Positions 17,409 through 27,078 of a DNA stretch of 64,000 bases are shown here, one piece after another. The stretch lies in the NCBI RefSeq assembly GCF_902196125.1, contig NZ_CABIKG010000008.1:26590-90589 (forward strand), written 5' to 3'. Made by a program: the position numbers and the translations under genes. The notes below the pieces were generated by a model. The model searched no databases and was not told where the DNA came from. It worked only from the letters and a program-made list of their open reading frames with translations. This DNA comes from Helicobacter suis (GTDB lineage: Bacteria; Campylobacterota; Campylobacteria; Campylobacterales; Helicobacteraceae). How positions within the stretch are numbered: the stretch's first letter is position 1; each line of letters opens with the position of its first letter.

Positions 17409-18722
17409 CTAATTTTTGGCTTTTAAAAATGCCCCTAAGATTAAAAGATAAAGCGTACCTAAAATGCCTGAGGCCATTGAACCTAGCAAAATGGCGATCT
17501 TAGAGACCTCCATGGCTTCTTTGTTGCTAAAGGCGATATTAGAAATAAACATAGACATCGTAAAGCCAATGCCTGCTAACATGCCCGCCCCTAAAATCTG
17601 CCACCAACTCACACCATCAGGCCGTTTAGCGATCTTGATTTTCTCGGCTAAAAAGGTGATAAGAAAAATCCCTGCAGGTTTACCCACAATAAGCCCTAAC
17701 ATCACCCCTAATAAAATCTCATCTACATCAAAATGTAATTGTGCTCCAATATGCACCCCAGCATTAGCTAGGGCAAACAAAGGCATGATTAAATAGGCGC
17801 CATAAGGGTGTAAAACACGCTCTAAGCGCTCTAAGGGGCTTTGTAAAGACCTAGTGGCACTCCGCAGGGCATATAAAGAATCGCGTTGTTCTTGATCTAG
17901 GGGTTTATTAAGGGGGGGGGAATGCGTTAAACTCTCTTTAAAGCGCTGTAAGGATTGATAAAAGGTTTGGAGCAACTCAGATTGTTGGGAAACTTTGATA
18001 GGAATAGTGAATGCAAGGGCTACAGCGGCGATAGTAGCGTGGACACCGCTATTATAGGTTGTGATCCACAGTAAAACCCCTAATAATAAATAGGGCAATA
18101 AATGGCGCACCCCTATTTTATTTAAACCAATGAGCATGGCTAAAATAACCCCCGAACCTAAAAGCCAAGCTATTTGTAAATTAGTGCTATAAAAAATAGC
18201 AATAACAATAATTGCACCTAGATCGTCTGCTACAGCTAGGGTAACTAAAAATACTTTTAAAGAAGTGGGTACCCGTTTGCCTAATAATAAAATAACGCCT
18301 AAGGCAAAGGCAATATCAGTAGCCATAGGGATACCAAATCCATGCGCGCTACTTGTGTTAGCATTAAGGCTATAATAAATTATTCCGGGGACAAGCATGC
18401 CCCCTAAAGCAGCAATAACCGGGAAAGCTGCCTTTTGAAAACCACACAATTCCCCATACATTACCTCTCGCTTAATTTCTAACCCAACTAATAGAAAAAA
18501 GAAGGCCATGAATACATCATCAATCCATTCATGCAAAGAAAACCCCACAAAGGTTTTTCCAAAAACCCACCCTATTTGGGTATGCCATAACTCAAAATAA
18601 TAGGGCGCTAAAGCAGAGTTAGCACAGATCATCGCTAACACTGCGCTAATAAAGAGAAAAATACCCCCAAAAGATTCACTTTTAACAAAATCTAAAAAAA
18701 TATTCTTTTTAACAAAATGCAT
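17409..18722 (-). CDS. nhaA: Na+/H+ antiporter NhaA
   Basis: Exports Na+ in exchange for H+ across the inner membrane. It has 437 residues and about 12 helices. The ion-binding Asp pair is present in LAVADDLGAIIVIA, and the early NSALAPYYFELWHTQIG and GLEIKREVMYGEL segments are typical of NhaA. As in Helicobacter homologues there is an enlarged hydrophilic loop (about residues 240-300, SQQSELLQTFYQSLQRF...). Codons for SPPL in that loop form a run of nine C. The stop of addA lies three bases upstream. Confidence 0.95.
   Translation of the reverse strand: MHFVKKNIFLDFVKSESFGGIFLFISAVLAMICANSALAPYYFELWHTQIGWVFGKTFVGFSLHEWIDDVFMAFFFLLVGLEIKREVMYGELCGFQKAAFPVIAALGGMLVPGIIYYSLNANTSSAHGFGIPMATDIAFALGVILLLGKRVPTSLKVFLVTLAVADDLGAIIVIAIFYSTNLQIAWLLGSGVILAMLIGLNKIGVRHLLPYLLLGVLLWITTYNSGVHATIAAVALAFTIPIKVSQQSELLQTFYQSLQRFKESLTHSPPLNKPLDQEQRDSLYALRSATRSLQSPLERLERVLHPYGAYLIMPLFALANAGVHIGAQLHFDVDEILLGVMLGLIVGKPAGIFLITFLAEKIKIAKRPDGVSWWQILGAGMLAGIGFTMSMFISNIAFSNKEAMEVSKIAILLGSMASGILGTLYLLILGAFLKAKN
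17922..17930. repeat. Poly-C/G tract of nine bases within nhaA
   Basis: Nine consecutive G on the plus strand (C on the coding strand) encode part of HSPPLNK at about residue 265 of NhaA. The frame is intact here. The tract is at the short end of those known to slip in Helicobacter, so its variability is uncertain. Confidence 0.5.
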
Positions 18723-18724
18723 TT

Positions 18725-21433
18725 TTATTCTTTGATAGGTTGTATTTCTATATGTGTTTTAAGAGCATAAATTAAGTAGGCTTTTATTTCCTGTTGTGGA
18801 TAGATTTTTTTAAGGGCGGTGGCGTAGTTTTTAACCTGTGTTTTATATGCTTTCTCATTTCCCTTACCGCTTTTGTGATCAAGGATATAAAACTGTGTAT
18901 CTTGATAAACTAGCATGTCTAAGCGCATGTAGGATTGTTGGGATTTAAAACTAATTTCGGTTGCGATGCGCCCTTGTTTTAAAAGATTTTGAAATTCTGG
19001 AAAATTATCTAGGGCTAAGAGTCGTTTTAAAACCCCCTCCACTAAAACGCCTTGTAAGCTGTAATAGTGCGTTAAATAAGCTTTGATTGTTTCAAGAGGT
19101 ATACCATAGCCATAGAAAAACTCTAAAGCCTTGTGCATGGCAATTCCAAAGAAACGCGCAGATCTACTCGCCTTTAAAGACTCTTCTGGTTTTTGATAAT
19201 CCTCTTGTTTCCCAAAGGCTCTTTGGCTAAGAAGCAGGCAGGTTTGATCGGGGATTTTAGGGGGTGGTTGTGGGCTAGAGGTCTTAGGTTGCCACCCTTC
19301 TTTTCTTTCTTGGTTGTCTGGAAAAAGATTTAAATCCTTAGTAATCTTAAAAGCACTTTCAGTGCTTGTAGGTTTCTTATTAGAACCCATTACACTCCCA
19401 TCTTTTTTAATAATACTCAAACCCTCCTTAGCCCGTGTACAGGCCACATACAACTTATTAATTTTCTCTTTTTCAATCTCCTTTTGATAGACCTCCAGCG
19501 CTTTTTTGTATTCTGGATCTACTGCCGCTCTTTTATCGCTCTCCTTGTTCTGGTTACTTGGCTTGTAAAAAACACGCCCATTTGAATCAACGAATAATTT
19601 ATTTTTATCACTTTGTTCTCTGCTTGCCAAACGATCCATTAAAATAACATGCCCAAATTCCATTCCCTTAGATTTGTGTATAGTCATGATTTGCAGACCT
19701 TGTTTTTGGCTTGAGGCGATCTTAATATCTTCTTTTTCTAAATATTCTAAGAATTCTTGTTTGTCATAGTAATTAAGCGAGAGTTCTAAAAGGTACTGGG
19801 CACTTTGGCTATAAAGCTTTAATGCGCGCATTAAATCTAAAATATAGGTACTTAAATGGGAATTTTTAGCGGGGAGTTTTTCTTCTAAGGGGTAATCTAG
19901 CGGGTAGCCTAGTAATTTAGAGATACAAGCAAGGTGGTAACTTTGGTATTCAGGCTCTAGATCACAATACAAAGCGTGGACTAAAATTTTAACTTCATGC
20001 TGGGCAAGTAACGATAAATCTGTTTCACTTACAATTTGTACATTTTGTAAGAGTGGGTTATTTTCTTTAGATTCTATAAGAAAATCTTTTAGCCCATTAA
20101 CATCTTTATTATTAAGGCATAAAATAGCAATATCCTCAGCAAATACCCCCCCTTTAAGTAAAATTTCTATTTCCTCTAAAACCCCCTTAAAAATAGCCTT
20201 ATCTTTCTCCTTCTCGCCCTTCTCGCCATAACTTCTTGAGCTTTGCTTATACTGCCCCACTTTAATCGTTTTGATCCGTACATAGCCTTGATCTTGGCAA
20301 TCTAACCTACTTTTAGGCAGGCTTTGGGGTTCATAGCCTTCCAGATAGTCAGCAAAAGTTTTATTAACAAAATCTAATACAGCGCCCGTACTTCTATAAT
20401 TATGCTCTAAAAATTGGCTCGGATTTTCTTGACAAATCTGTTCAAATAAAGCGCTATCACTCCCCCTAAAGCGATAAATGCTTTGTTTGCTATCGCCCAC
20501 AAAAAACACACTCCTATCCCCCCATTTTTGCCCCTTACCCGCCTTAATTTCTTCAATTAAAGGCTTAAGAATTTGGTACTGTAGGGGGCTAGTATCTTGA
20601 AACTCATCAATAAGAATATGGCGAATCTGGCTATCAAGTCTAAAATAAAAGAAATCCATATCAAAGGGGTTATTTAAAAGTTGCTGTACTTTTAAAGTGA
20701 TAGTGGCAAAATCAAGGGCGTTAGGATGGACTATATGGTCTTTGTAGCGATCAAGAAAAAAAGCTAAATCTTTAAAAATAATGGCCTCTTTTTCATAGGC
20801 TGTTGTAGAGGGAAGAGAGTTAGCGCGTATTCCGCTTTTTTCAAGCAAATCTAAAATAAGATCAAGGACATAAAAAGCGCTAAAACCATCACCAAGTAAA
20901 GAAAAACAAAGGGAGCGGATTCTCTCTAACTCTTGGGGCTTTAGGGTTTGTAAAAAAGAGCTGAGTTTATCCTCCTTAGAAACATTGCTCACTTGAAACT
21001 GGGATCGCACCCCCACAAAATAGCTAAATTTGCGCAACACTTTTTTAAAAAAGGCATCTATGGTTTGAATTGCCGGGTCTGCTTGTAAAAACTGCGTGTA
21101 AATATCTTCACTTTTGGGGGCAATTTGACTCCAAGAAAGCTTATAATTTTTCTGCAAATCCTCTAAGATAGCTTGGATTTTGCTATCACTGGGGGTATAT
21201 TTTTTATTTTTAGCCCAAATCTGGCTTTCTGTATGCAGACTAGCAAGGGTGTTATAAATGCGCTCGCGCATTTCTGATGCCGCCTTGTTGGTGAAGGTGA
21301 GGGTTAAAATGGTGTTAGGCTTAGCTCCTTCAAAGAGTAGGGCGATGTAGCGCAAAGTGAGAGCAAAGGTTTTACCACTGCCAGCAGAAGCTTTTAAAGC
21401 TAAGTAGGGTTGGTTATAGGCTTGTTTTTTCAT
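18725..21433 (-). CDS. addA: AddA-type (RecB-like) helicase-nuclease
   Basis: A UvrD/RecB superfamily 1 helicase of 902 residues with a C-terminal nuclease domain, used for double-strand-break repair by the AddAB pathway. Visible motifs are Walker A KASAGSGKTFALTLR, motif II ILIDEFQDTSPLQ, motif III FVGDSKQSIYRFRGSD, motif VI VACTRAKEGL, and the nuclease block RLDMLVYQDTQFYILDHKSG with Asp, Asp and Lys in the expected order. It corresponds to H. pylori HP1553. It is the first gene of the long minus-strand series; ATG at 21433 with AAGGA upstream. Confidence 0.9.
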   Translation of the reverse strand: MKKQAYNQPYLALKASAGSGKTFALTLRYIALLFEGAKPNTILTLTFTNKAASEMRERIYNTLASLHTESQIWAKNKKYTPSDSKIQAILEDLQKNYKLSWSQIAPKSEDIYTQFLQADPAIQTIDAFFKKVLRKFSYFVGVRSQFQVSNVSKEDKLSSFLQTLKPQELERIRSLCFSLLGDGFSAFYVLDLILDLLEKSGIRANSLPSTTAYEKEAIIFKDLAFFLDRYKDHIVHPNALDFATITLKVQQLLNNPFDMDFFYFRLDSQIRHILIDEFQDTSPLQYQILKPLIEEIKAGKGQKWGDRSVFFVGDSKQSIYRFRGSDSALFEQICQENPSQFLEHNYRSTGAVLDFVNKTFADYLEGYEPQSLPKSRLDCQDQGYVRIKTIKVGQYKQSSRSYGEKGEKEKDKAIFKGVLEEIEILLKGGVFAEDIAILCLNNKDVNGLKDFLIESKENNPLLQNVQIVSETDLSLLAQHEVKILVHALYCDLEPEYQSYHLACISKLLGYPLDYPLEEKLPAKNSHLSTYILDLMRALKLYSQSAQYLLELSLNYYDKQEFLEYLEKEDIKIASSQKQGLQIMTIHKSKGMEFGHVILMDRLASREQSDKNKLFVDSNGRVFYKPSNQNKESDKRAAVDPEYKKALEVYQKEIEKEKINKLYVACTRAKEGLSIIKKDGSVMGSNKKPTSTESAFKITKDLNLFPDNQERKEGWQPKTSSPQPPPKIPDQTCLLLSQRAFGKQEDYQKPEESLKASRSARFFGIAMHKALEFFYGYGIPLETIKAYLTHYYSLQGVLVEGVLKRLLALDNFPEFQNLLKQGRIATEISFKSQQSYMRLDMLVYQDTQFYILDHKSGKGNEKAYKTQVKNYATALKKIYPQQEIKAYLIYALKTHIEIQPIKE

Positions 21434-21603
21434 TCCTTGATTGTAGCAAAAAACCCACTATTTTAAAAGATTGTAATTTTGTAGGCTTAACTTTTATCAT
21501 TTCTATAAAAAAGCGTTATTCTTTTTAGGGAAAATCATAATAGGCTGGATTGATAGTAGCACGGGTACACTGGTTAAAGTTCTAAGGTGAGCATATAGCC
21601 CAT

Positions 21604-22008
21604 TTATAAAAGACTGGCACGCTTATCCGTTGCCACCACATTTTCCATGTAAATTCTTGTAAAATCTAACATCTTTTCTAAACGGCAATAATTAGGGACT
21701 TCTGGGGTCGCAATCTCTCCTTTGCTTTTCCACATTGTTACTAGTCTTAGCTTGTTTTGGCTTGTTAAAGCCTGCTTTATAACTCCATAATGCCCGTTAA
21801 TTTACTTTTTATATCTACTCTATTTCTACCAATATTCTTAATAGAACTACCTTCACATCCTCTGTTTTTAAAGTCTCTTGAGTGATCGCACACTTAGACC
21901 CTTATAGTTTTCAATATTAAAGCGCAAGTTGGCTAGTATTTCGTAGAGTTTTTGATCCAGTACACTCATGCCTGTGCCCTCGTTTAAGGCATTTTCAATT
22001 ATGGCGCT
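21604..22008 (-). pseudogene. Decayed coding fragments, minus strand
   Basis: Two short open segments with protein-like composition but no intact gene. One at about 21604-21735 reads MWKSKGEIATPEVPNYC then LEKMLDFTRIYMENVV and stops. The other at about 21870-22008 reads IIENALNEGTGMSVLDQKLY then EILANLRFNIENYKGL and stops. I cannot name the parent protein with certainty. The second fragment abuts a plus-strand methylase-like fragment, so this 720-base gap looks like the scar of a lost, rearranged restriction-modification gene. I see nothing else in the gap. Confidence 0.4.
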
Positions 22009-22156
22009 ATCAAAGAAGTTAAACTTCTAAACAGTGTGCATGAAAGCTTTGTGCAAGGGGTTTATAAAAAGTAGCAAGAAAAGTACGGAATCGTCTGTAC
22101 GTCCTTAGAAATTGTCTATTTTATTTTACACTCTATTGAGTACCTTTGTAAATTTT
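22005..22156 (+). pseudogene. Remnant of a DNA methylase (type ISP/III-like)
   Basis: The plus-strand reading AIKEVKLLNSVHESFVQGVY, stop, then QEKYGIVCTSLEIVYFILHS resembles the EKxGIVYTPxEIVDFIL motif that opens the N6-methylase domain of large single-chain restriction-modification proteins. An in-frame stop, the substitutions C for Y, S for P and Y for D, and loss of both ends show decay. Confidence 0.5.
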
Positions 22157-22910
22157 AATCGCTTTGGACCTTAGAATTCAGCGTATTATAAGCCTGTTCT
22201 AATTGCCATAAAGTTTTCATGGTATCTGGCAAGTAGCTTTTATTCCAATTTTTAGGTTCTAACACATTGATATAGCACTCCTGAACTAGTGCTTTAAATC
22301 CCTTAAAATCTACTTTTTCTGCGCGTAAAATCGTACTGACTTGGGTTGGCTCTAAATTTAGCGGTTCTAATTTTAAGTTTGCAAAACCATCATAGAGATT
22401 ATTAAAATCCACATTTTCTAAGTTTAAAAATGCCCCTACATCTAATAACGCCTCTTTTTCTTGTGTGCCTAGATTGCCATCACTATAAGCCAAAACAAAG
22501 AGAAATTCCACCCACTTTAAGCGCTTTTTATACTCCCCATGCCCGCATTCTAAAAGCTGTGTACAAATCTGATCTAGGGGTGGAGGGGGGCTATGATAAA
22601 TTTCTTGCAAAGATTCTAAATCTTTGTTTTCTATCTGGCTTAAATCTTGTAAAAACACCTCTAAAAGCGCTTGGCTAAGAGCTGTGGGTTCAAGATGTTT
22701 AGTAAAACTACCCATAAGACTAGCTAATACCCCCGCCTCACTTGCTTTTAAAGTTTCTAAAGGATTAGGGAGTACATAAACCTCTAGCGCTTCTTTTGGC
22801 TTATTAAATTCAGGCGGGTCTTTTAGAGGATTTTTGAGATATTCTTGTAAAGTGTAATAAAGATAAATGAGTACTACGGCCACCCCTAAAATCAAAATCA
22901 CTTCTAACAT
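22155..22910 (-). CDS. Membrane-anchored TerB-like domain protein
   Basis: A protein of 251 residues with one N-terminal helix (LEVILILGVAVVLIYLYYTL) and a soluble helical body. The segment YKKRLKWVEFLFVLAYSDGN then LGTQEKEALLDVGAFLNL has the look of a TerB/DjlA-type domain (acidic helix pair with YSDG), but no J-domain follows. Its start directly abuts the stop of the upstream gene. The role is unknown; a membrane-linked stress or chaperone-adaptor role is only a guess from the fold. Confidence 0.65.
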   Translation of the reverse strand: MLEVILILGVAVVLIYLYYTLQEYLKNPLKDPPEFNKPKEALEVYVLPNPLETLKASEAGVLASLMGSFTKHLEPTALSQALLEVFLQDLSQIENKDLESLQEIYHSPPPPLDQICTQLLECGHGEYKKRLKWVEFLFVLAYSDGNLGTQEKEALLDVGAFLNLENVDFNNLYDGFANLKLEPLNLEPTQVSTILRAEKVDFKGFKALVQECYINVLEPKNWNKSYLPDTMKTLWQLEQAYNTLNSKVQSD

Positions 22911-23219
22911 TTAAAGTGAGCCTGTTTGGTTTTGTTGTTTGCGGTTTTTAAAATCCCACTCGTTAGCCACTTGATTTAAACGCCGTTTCTCTTCTTTCTC
23001 TTTGTTTTTTAAATCCATCTTGCGCTCATAACTCCTTTGAAGTTGTTTGATATAATCCTCGCGTTTTTCAGGGGGTTGGAAAGAAAGAGGCTTGATGAGC
23101 AAAATAAAGGCCACAAAAAAGAAAATCATCAAGGCTAATTCCCCAGAAGTCTCATCATTGACAATATACCAAGCAAAACCCAACGCCATTGCAAATAAGA
23201 TTTTAAGCCCGGCTTTCAA
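22911..23219 (-). CDS. Small membrane protein with charged C-terminal coiled tail
   Basis: A protein of 102 residues with two hydrophobic segments (LKILFAMALGFAWYIV and LALMIFFFVAFILLI) followed by a strongly charged tail (PPEKREDYIKQLQRSYERK, then KEEKRRLNQVANEWDF). I do not recognise the family beyond a Helicobacter conserved hypothetical. It sits in a run of minus-strand genes from pepF to the TerB-like protein and ends exactly at that gene's ATG, so co-translation is likely. Confidence 0.65.
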   Translation of the reverse strand: MKAGLKILFAMALGFAWYIVNDETSGELALMIFFFVAFILLIKPLSFQPPEKREDYIKQLQRSYERKMDLKNKEKEEKRRLNQVANEWDFKNRKQQNQTGSL

Positions 23220-23228
23220 ACAAAAACC

Positions 23229-24734
23229 TTAGAGAAATGTAAAGGCATTTTGATGGGTGTTTAAACCTAGCGCTTTAGAATCATCTTGGCCTAAGGCTAG
23301 CAGTATTACCTGTGGGAGAAATAACACGCTAGTGCTGTCATGATCTCTTTGATAAATTTTAGAAGCCTTTTTAGCCAAAGTATCTAGCATATGAAATTGG
23401 CTTACAGAGCTTGTTAGTAAAAAATCCACCCCTAGATCAATAGCCTCATAGCGGATACGCGCTGATTCATACAAGGCAGAATCCATATCAATATCTAATA
23501 AATGCGCATAGGATTCCTTAGTAAAAAGCGGGCTATTGCAGCGAAGATTAAGTTTAGTTAATAAAGCATTGCAATCTGTGGGCTGATCTAGGTGGTAATC
23601 TTGAAACAAACTTGTATAAAAATCTTTAAAAGAGTGCTTAATTTCTAAAGATTCTGCTCGTTTATTTAAAAAATGGTTAAGATAGGCAATTTGTATATCT
23701 GGGTGATACTCTAAATCGTATGTGGCTAAATTTTGCTGTACTTCTTCTCTTAATTTTTCATCACGATCTAAAATAGCTTTAGCATAGCACGCATTAGCGT
23801 AAGCATCTTCATCGCATAAGAGCAACACCGCGCCCACTTTATGCGCTAAACTCAAATTATAAGCATTGGCCGTTAGAAATTGTTTTAAATCCCCAAATCG
23901 TCCCCAATAACCCCCATCAAAACAACAAGCTAACTCTAAAAAATCCACCCCCAAATGCTGCAAAAGCAAACGGCTACTTTGCAATAAAGGCGCGCTATTA
24001 AAAGCAGAGCTATAGGCGTTATACATTAAAAAGCGCGCTTGCTTACTAGGGATTTGAGGTTTGTTAAAAGTGTAATTGATTTTGCCTAAGTGAGCCCAAG
24101 GGTTATTAGCTGAGGGATTGGAGGTATTGAGTAATTGTTGTTGCAAACTATAGATTTCTGTATCAATTACATCATTCTTAGGAAAAATATAGTGTTTGAG
24201 ACTTACAAAATGCATGGCCCCATGGTGTTTGTCTGCTAGGCTTTGTAATAGATCTGATGTGCGGTGTGGGTAACGACTCATGAGCCATTTAGTGTATAGA
24301 AAAAAGCCATCTCCAAAGTAATCTGAATCGCTTTTAGGAGTAATGGCATTGATATGAATGTAGCGGACTAATTCGCTTTTTTCTGCCTCCGTTACAAAAG
24401 ATGCGCTTTTAAAAAAGTTTTGGTAGGGTTTTAACATGTTCTCTGTATCCATTAACAGATCTTTTAAAACATATTTGGTAGCTAGGGGTTCTAATGTCCA
24501 TTCTTTACCAAAACGATTAATCAGCGTATCAATACTTAAATTTTCAAACACAACAACCCGGTTAATCCGTAAACCCAAATGTGTTTGATCATAGCTCAGA
24601 TCGGGGATATGGGCTAAAACATCTCTTAAAGTCCAATCTAGTTGGTACTCCACCACATAAAGCGGGTAAGCAGGGTTGTAATCCTCTTTAGCACAAAAGC
24701 GAAACGCCCGGATTTGTAATTTTAAAAGACTCAT
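23229..24734 (-). CDS. Conserved epsilonproteobacterial protein, DUF5644-like, with degenerate HdrB-like region
   Basis: A protein of 501 residues. The first about 95 residues (LKLQIRAFRFCAKEDYNPAY, LRDVLAHIPDLSYD, GLRINRVVVFENL) resemble the N-terminal ferredoxin fold of SdhB/FrdB but lack the cluster cysteines. The middle (FLMYNAYSSAFNSAPLLQSS ... LELACCFDGGYWG ... GAVLLLCDEDAY) recalls the CCG domain of HdrB/SdhE with most Cys lost. A redox enzyme ancestor that has become structural or regulatory is plausible but unproven. It overlaps the upstream small gene by four bases. Confidence 0.6.
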   Translation of the reverse strand: MSLLKLQIRAFRFCAKEDYNPAYPLYVVEYQLDWTLRDVLAHIPDLSYDQTHLGLRINRVVVFENLSIDTLINRFGKEWTLEPLATKYVLKDLLMDTENMLKPYQNFFKSASFVTEAEKSELVRYIHINAITPKSDSDYFGDGFFLYTKWLMSRYPHRTSDLLQSLADKHHGAMHFVSLKHYIFPKNDVIDTEIYSLQQQLLNTSNPSANNPWAHLGKINYTFNKPQIPSKQARFLMYNAYSSAFNSAPLLQSSRLLLQHLGVDFLELACCFDGGYWGRFGDLKQFLTANAYNLSLAHKVGAVLLLCDEDAYANACYAKAILDRDEKLREEVQQNLATYDLEYHPDIQIAYLNHFLNKRAESLEIKHSFKDFYTSLFQDYHLDQPTDCNALLTKLNLRCNSPLFTKESYAHLLDIDMDSALYESARIRYEAIDLGVDFLLTSSVSQFHMLDTLAKKASKIYQRDHDSTSVLFLPQVILLALGQDDSKALGLNTHQNAFTFL

Positions 24735-25174
24735 TTCAAATTTCCCTGCAAGGTTGCAATAACTTGCTGGTTTCTTGGATCGGATAAAATTGCATCTTTA
24801 GAACTTTGGAGTTGCTCGGCTGTGTTATCTACAAAAATGAGGCTAGGATCACAGCGGTTAAACAACACCACATTTGAATCGTTTTTATCCTTAACGATGA
24901 TCTGTACAATCCCCTCAAGAACAATTTTAACTGTGGTTTCAATGTGATCGCCTAACCCTGCCTCAAAGTGAATTTCTGGGATTTCTCCATGGATTTTTAA
25001 ACTATCAAAAGTATAGCCCGCTAAAACAAAGAGTACAAAATTACCAAAACTCTCGATTTGTTCTTGTGGCAAGGGAGGTTCAAAACGCACACAGCAAAGA
25101 TCGCAAAAAATGCTAAAGTGTACGCGGTGGTGGTATAAAAAATGCAAACAATCCAGACAATGCTGGTTAGACAT
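24731..25174 (-). CDS. Conserved hypothetical protein with N-terminal Cys clusters
   Basis: A protein of 147 residues when started at ATG 25174, which has AAGG upstream and lies five bases after the pepF stop. A longer reading to 25288 would lie mainly inside pepF and is not supported. The N-terminus has CLDC and FCDLCC, a possible zinc or metal knuckle, with several His between. The rest is a mixed acidic domain (GLGDHIETTVKIVLEGIVQI). I do not recognise the family. Confidence 0.6.
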   Translation of the reverse strand: MSNQHCLDCLHFLYHHRVHFSIFCDLCCVRFEPPLPQEQIESFGNFVLFVLAGYTFDSLKIHGEIPEIHFEAGLGDHIETTVKIVLEGIVQIIVKDKNDSNVVLFNRCDPSLIFVDNTAEQLQSSKDAILSDPRNQQVIATLQGNLK

Positions 25175-25178
25175 TGCC

Positions 25179-26972
25179 TTATACCTTTGTAGCGCATCCA
25201 TCAAGCAACCCTTCAAATTCCTCAAGCATTTTTTCCACCTCGTCCATGCCAATTTTCCAAAATGCCTTATCTGTAATATCAAACCCAAACATGCCCACTA
25301 GTTCCTCAGGGCTTACACTGCCCCCCTTGCTTAAAAACGCTGTATAGGTATCCACGAATGCCTGTTTTTCTGCTGTAGTTTTCTTTTTGCGATACAGACC
25401 AAATAAAGCTAGAACTAATAACTGTCCATAGCTATAAGAATAACAATAAAAAGGTGAGTGGATAAAATGGGGGATATAACTCCACCAGCGGGCGTAATTC
25501 TTGCTTAGTTTAACGCTTTTACCAAACATTTTAGCGTTTTCCTCTTGCCAAATGCGATCAAAATCCTTAGCCTTTAATTCCTCAAACTCGCCCCCACTGC
25601 TATGGATGCGTCTTTCAAAATTAGTCATCACCACTTGCCTAAACATAGTAGAAAACATGTCCTCTAATTTGCCGGCATAAATCCCGCGCAATTCTTTCTT
25701 ATCCAAATCCTTTTTTAAACTTTCAAACAAGAGCATTTCCCCAAAAACAGAGGCGGTTTCAGAGGTGGTTAGGGGGGTATTAGCATTAAGATAGCCTACT
25801 TGCCTACTTAATGTCTGGTGGATCATGTGCCCAAATTCATGGGCAATGGTAAAGGCGCTACGGCGATTACCGGTAAAATTAAGCAACACAAAAGGGTGGG
25901 CACTAGGCACGGTGCTATCGCTAAATGCCCCCCCTCGTTTGCCCGGGCGCGGATGCGAATCCACCCAACCTTCTTTAACCCCACGACTCACAATCTCATA
26001 AAATTTAGGTGAGAAGTCTTGATAAGCCTTAAAAACTAGATCTAATGCCTCTTTGTAGCTCAGAGGTGTTTCTTTTTGCTCAATAGGGGCATAACGATCG
26101 TAATCCTTGAGTTTACAACCTAGAAGTTTGGCCTTACTTTTATAATAGCGGTGCACTAAAGGATAATTTTCCTCCACAATCTCTAGCATGCTATCTACGC
26201 TTTCTTGGGGGATTTGATTAGACAGATGCCTAAAGCTCTCAGGTTTTTCATAGTGGCGCAACTTAGTATCAATATGTGAATCTTTGCGCACCATGTTTAA
26301 AACATAAGTTAGAACTAGCCTATTTTTCTTTAAAGACTTAGTCAAGGTTTTTTGGGCAAGTTTGCGCAATTTGCGATCCGGATTGTGTAGTTCAGATAAA
26401 ATTTCTTCCTCGCTAATCATCTTATTTTGAAAAGGCATTTTTAGCGAGGTGATCACTTGATCGAAAAGATTAGAAAAGGCCTCTACACCAACCCCAGAGG
26501 TGGCCAGTAGCACTTTTTCCTCCGGTAAACTCAGCATATGGGGTTTTTGGTGCAGAAGTAGGCGCAAATAATAAGCGTATTTAGCGCTAGCCTTGATAAT
26601 AGCCTCTTGTTTAGCGCTTTCTAAAGCGCAAAATTCATTTTCCACAAAGAGCAGGTGTTGGCCCATGTCGGCGCATAATAATTGGTATTTTGAATACAAA
26701 TCACTGCGCTTAGAATCAACACAGAAAATCAAAAAAACATAACTCATCGCCCTAGAAATCCCCTCGCTTAGGACTTCATATCCTTCCAAAATTTTCTCAA
26801 AAGCCTCCGGTTGTACTTGGGCAAAACTACCCGCATGTTCTTTTTCAAAAGCCTTTACCTTTTGATCCCATTCACTGACATGTTGATCTAAAGCCTCTTG
26901 GTTTGCAAACAGCGCACTCAAATCCCACTGGTTTTCAAGCTCTTTAGAGGGTTGGGTTTGTTTATTTGGCAT
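25179..26972 (-). CDS. pepF: Oligoendopeptidase F (M3 family)
   Basis: Cytoplasmic zinc metallopeptidase that degrades oligopeptides. It has 597 residues, normal for PepF. The zinc site is IAHEFGHMIHQ (HExxH) with the downstream Glu in TSETASVFGEML, and the C-terminal IPHFIHSPFYCYSYSYGQL is a hallmark of the family. ATG at 26972 follows AAGGAG. It leads a minus-strand set of five genes ending at 22155. Confidence 0.96.
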   Translation of the reverse strand: MPNKQTQPSKELENQWDLSALFANQEALDQHVSEWDQKVKAFEKEHAGSFAQVQPEAFEKILEGYEVLSEGISRAMSYVFLIFCVDSKRSDLYSKYQLLCADMGQHLLFVENEFCALESAKQEAIIKASAKYAYYLRLLLHQKPHMLSLPEEKVLLATSGVGVEAFSNLFDQVITSLKMPFQNKMISEEEILSELHNPDRKLRKLAQKTLTKSLKKNRLVLTYVLNMVRKDSHIDTKLRHYEKPESFRHLSNQIPQESVDSMLEIVEENYPLVHRYYKSKAKLLGCKLKDYDRYAPIEQKETPLSYKEALDLVFKAYQDFSPKFYEIVSRGVKEGWVDSHPRPGKRGGAFSDSTVPSAHPFVLLNFTGNRRSAFTIAHEFGHMIHQTLSRQVGYLNANTPLTTSETASVFGEMLLFESLKKDLDKKELRGIYAGKLEDMFSTMFRQVVMTNFERRIHSSGGEFEELKAKDFDRIWQEENAKMFGKSVKLSKNYARWWSYIPHFIHSPFYCYSYSYGQLLVLALFGLYRKKKTTAEKQAFVDTYTAFLSKGGSVSPEELVGMFGFDITDKAFWKIGMDEVEKMLEEFEGLLDGCATKV

Positions 26973-27078
26973 GGCATACTCCTTTTAAAGTTAAAACTAA
27001 GGATATTTTAGCATGGTTTGGCTCGATTGGCTCTAATTCTAGCCAAGTTATTAAGAAGTTAGAAAAAAAAGCGTGTGT

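Noticed and set aside
25175..25288. N-terminal extension of the Cys-cluster hypothetical protein
   Set aside because: The extension lies within the 3' end of pepF; ATG 25174 has its own ribosome site and follows the pepF stop.
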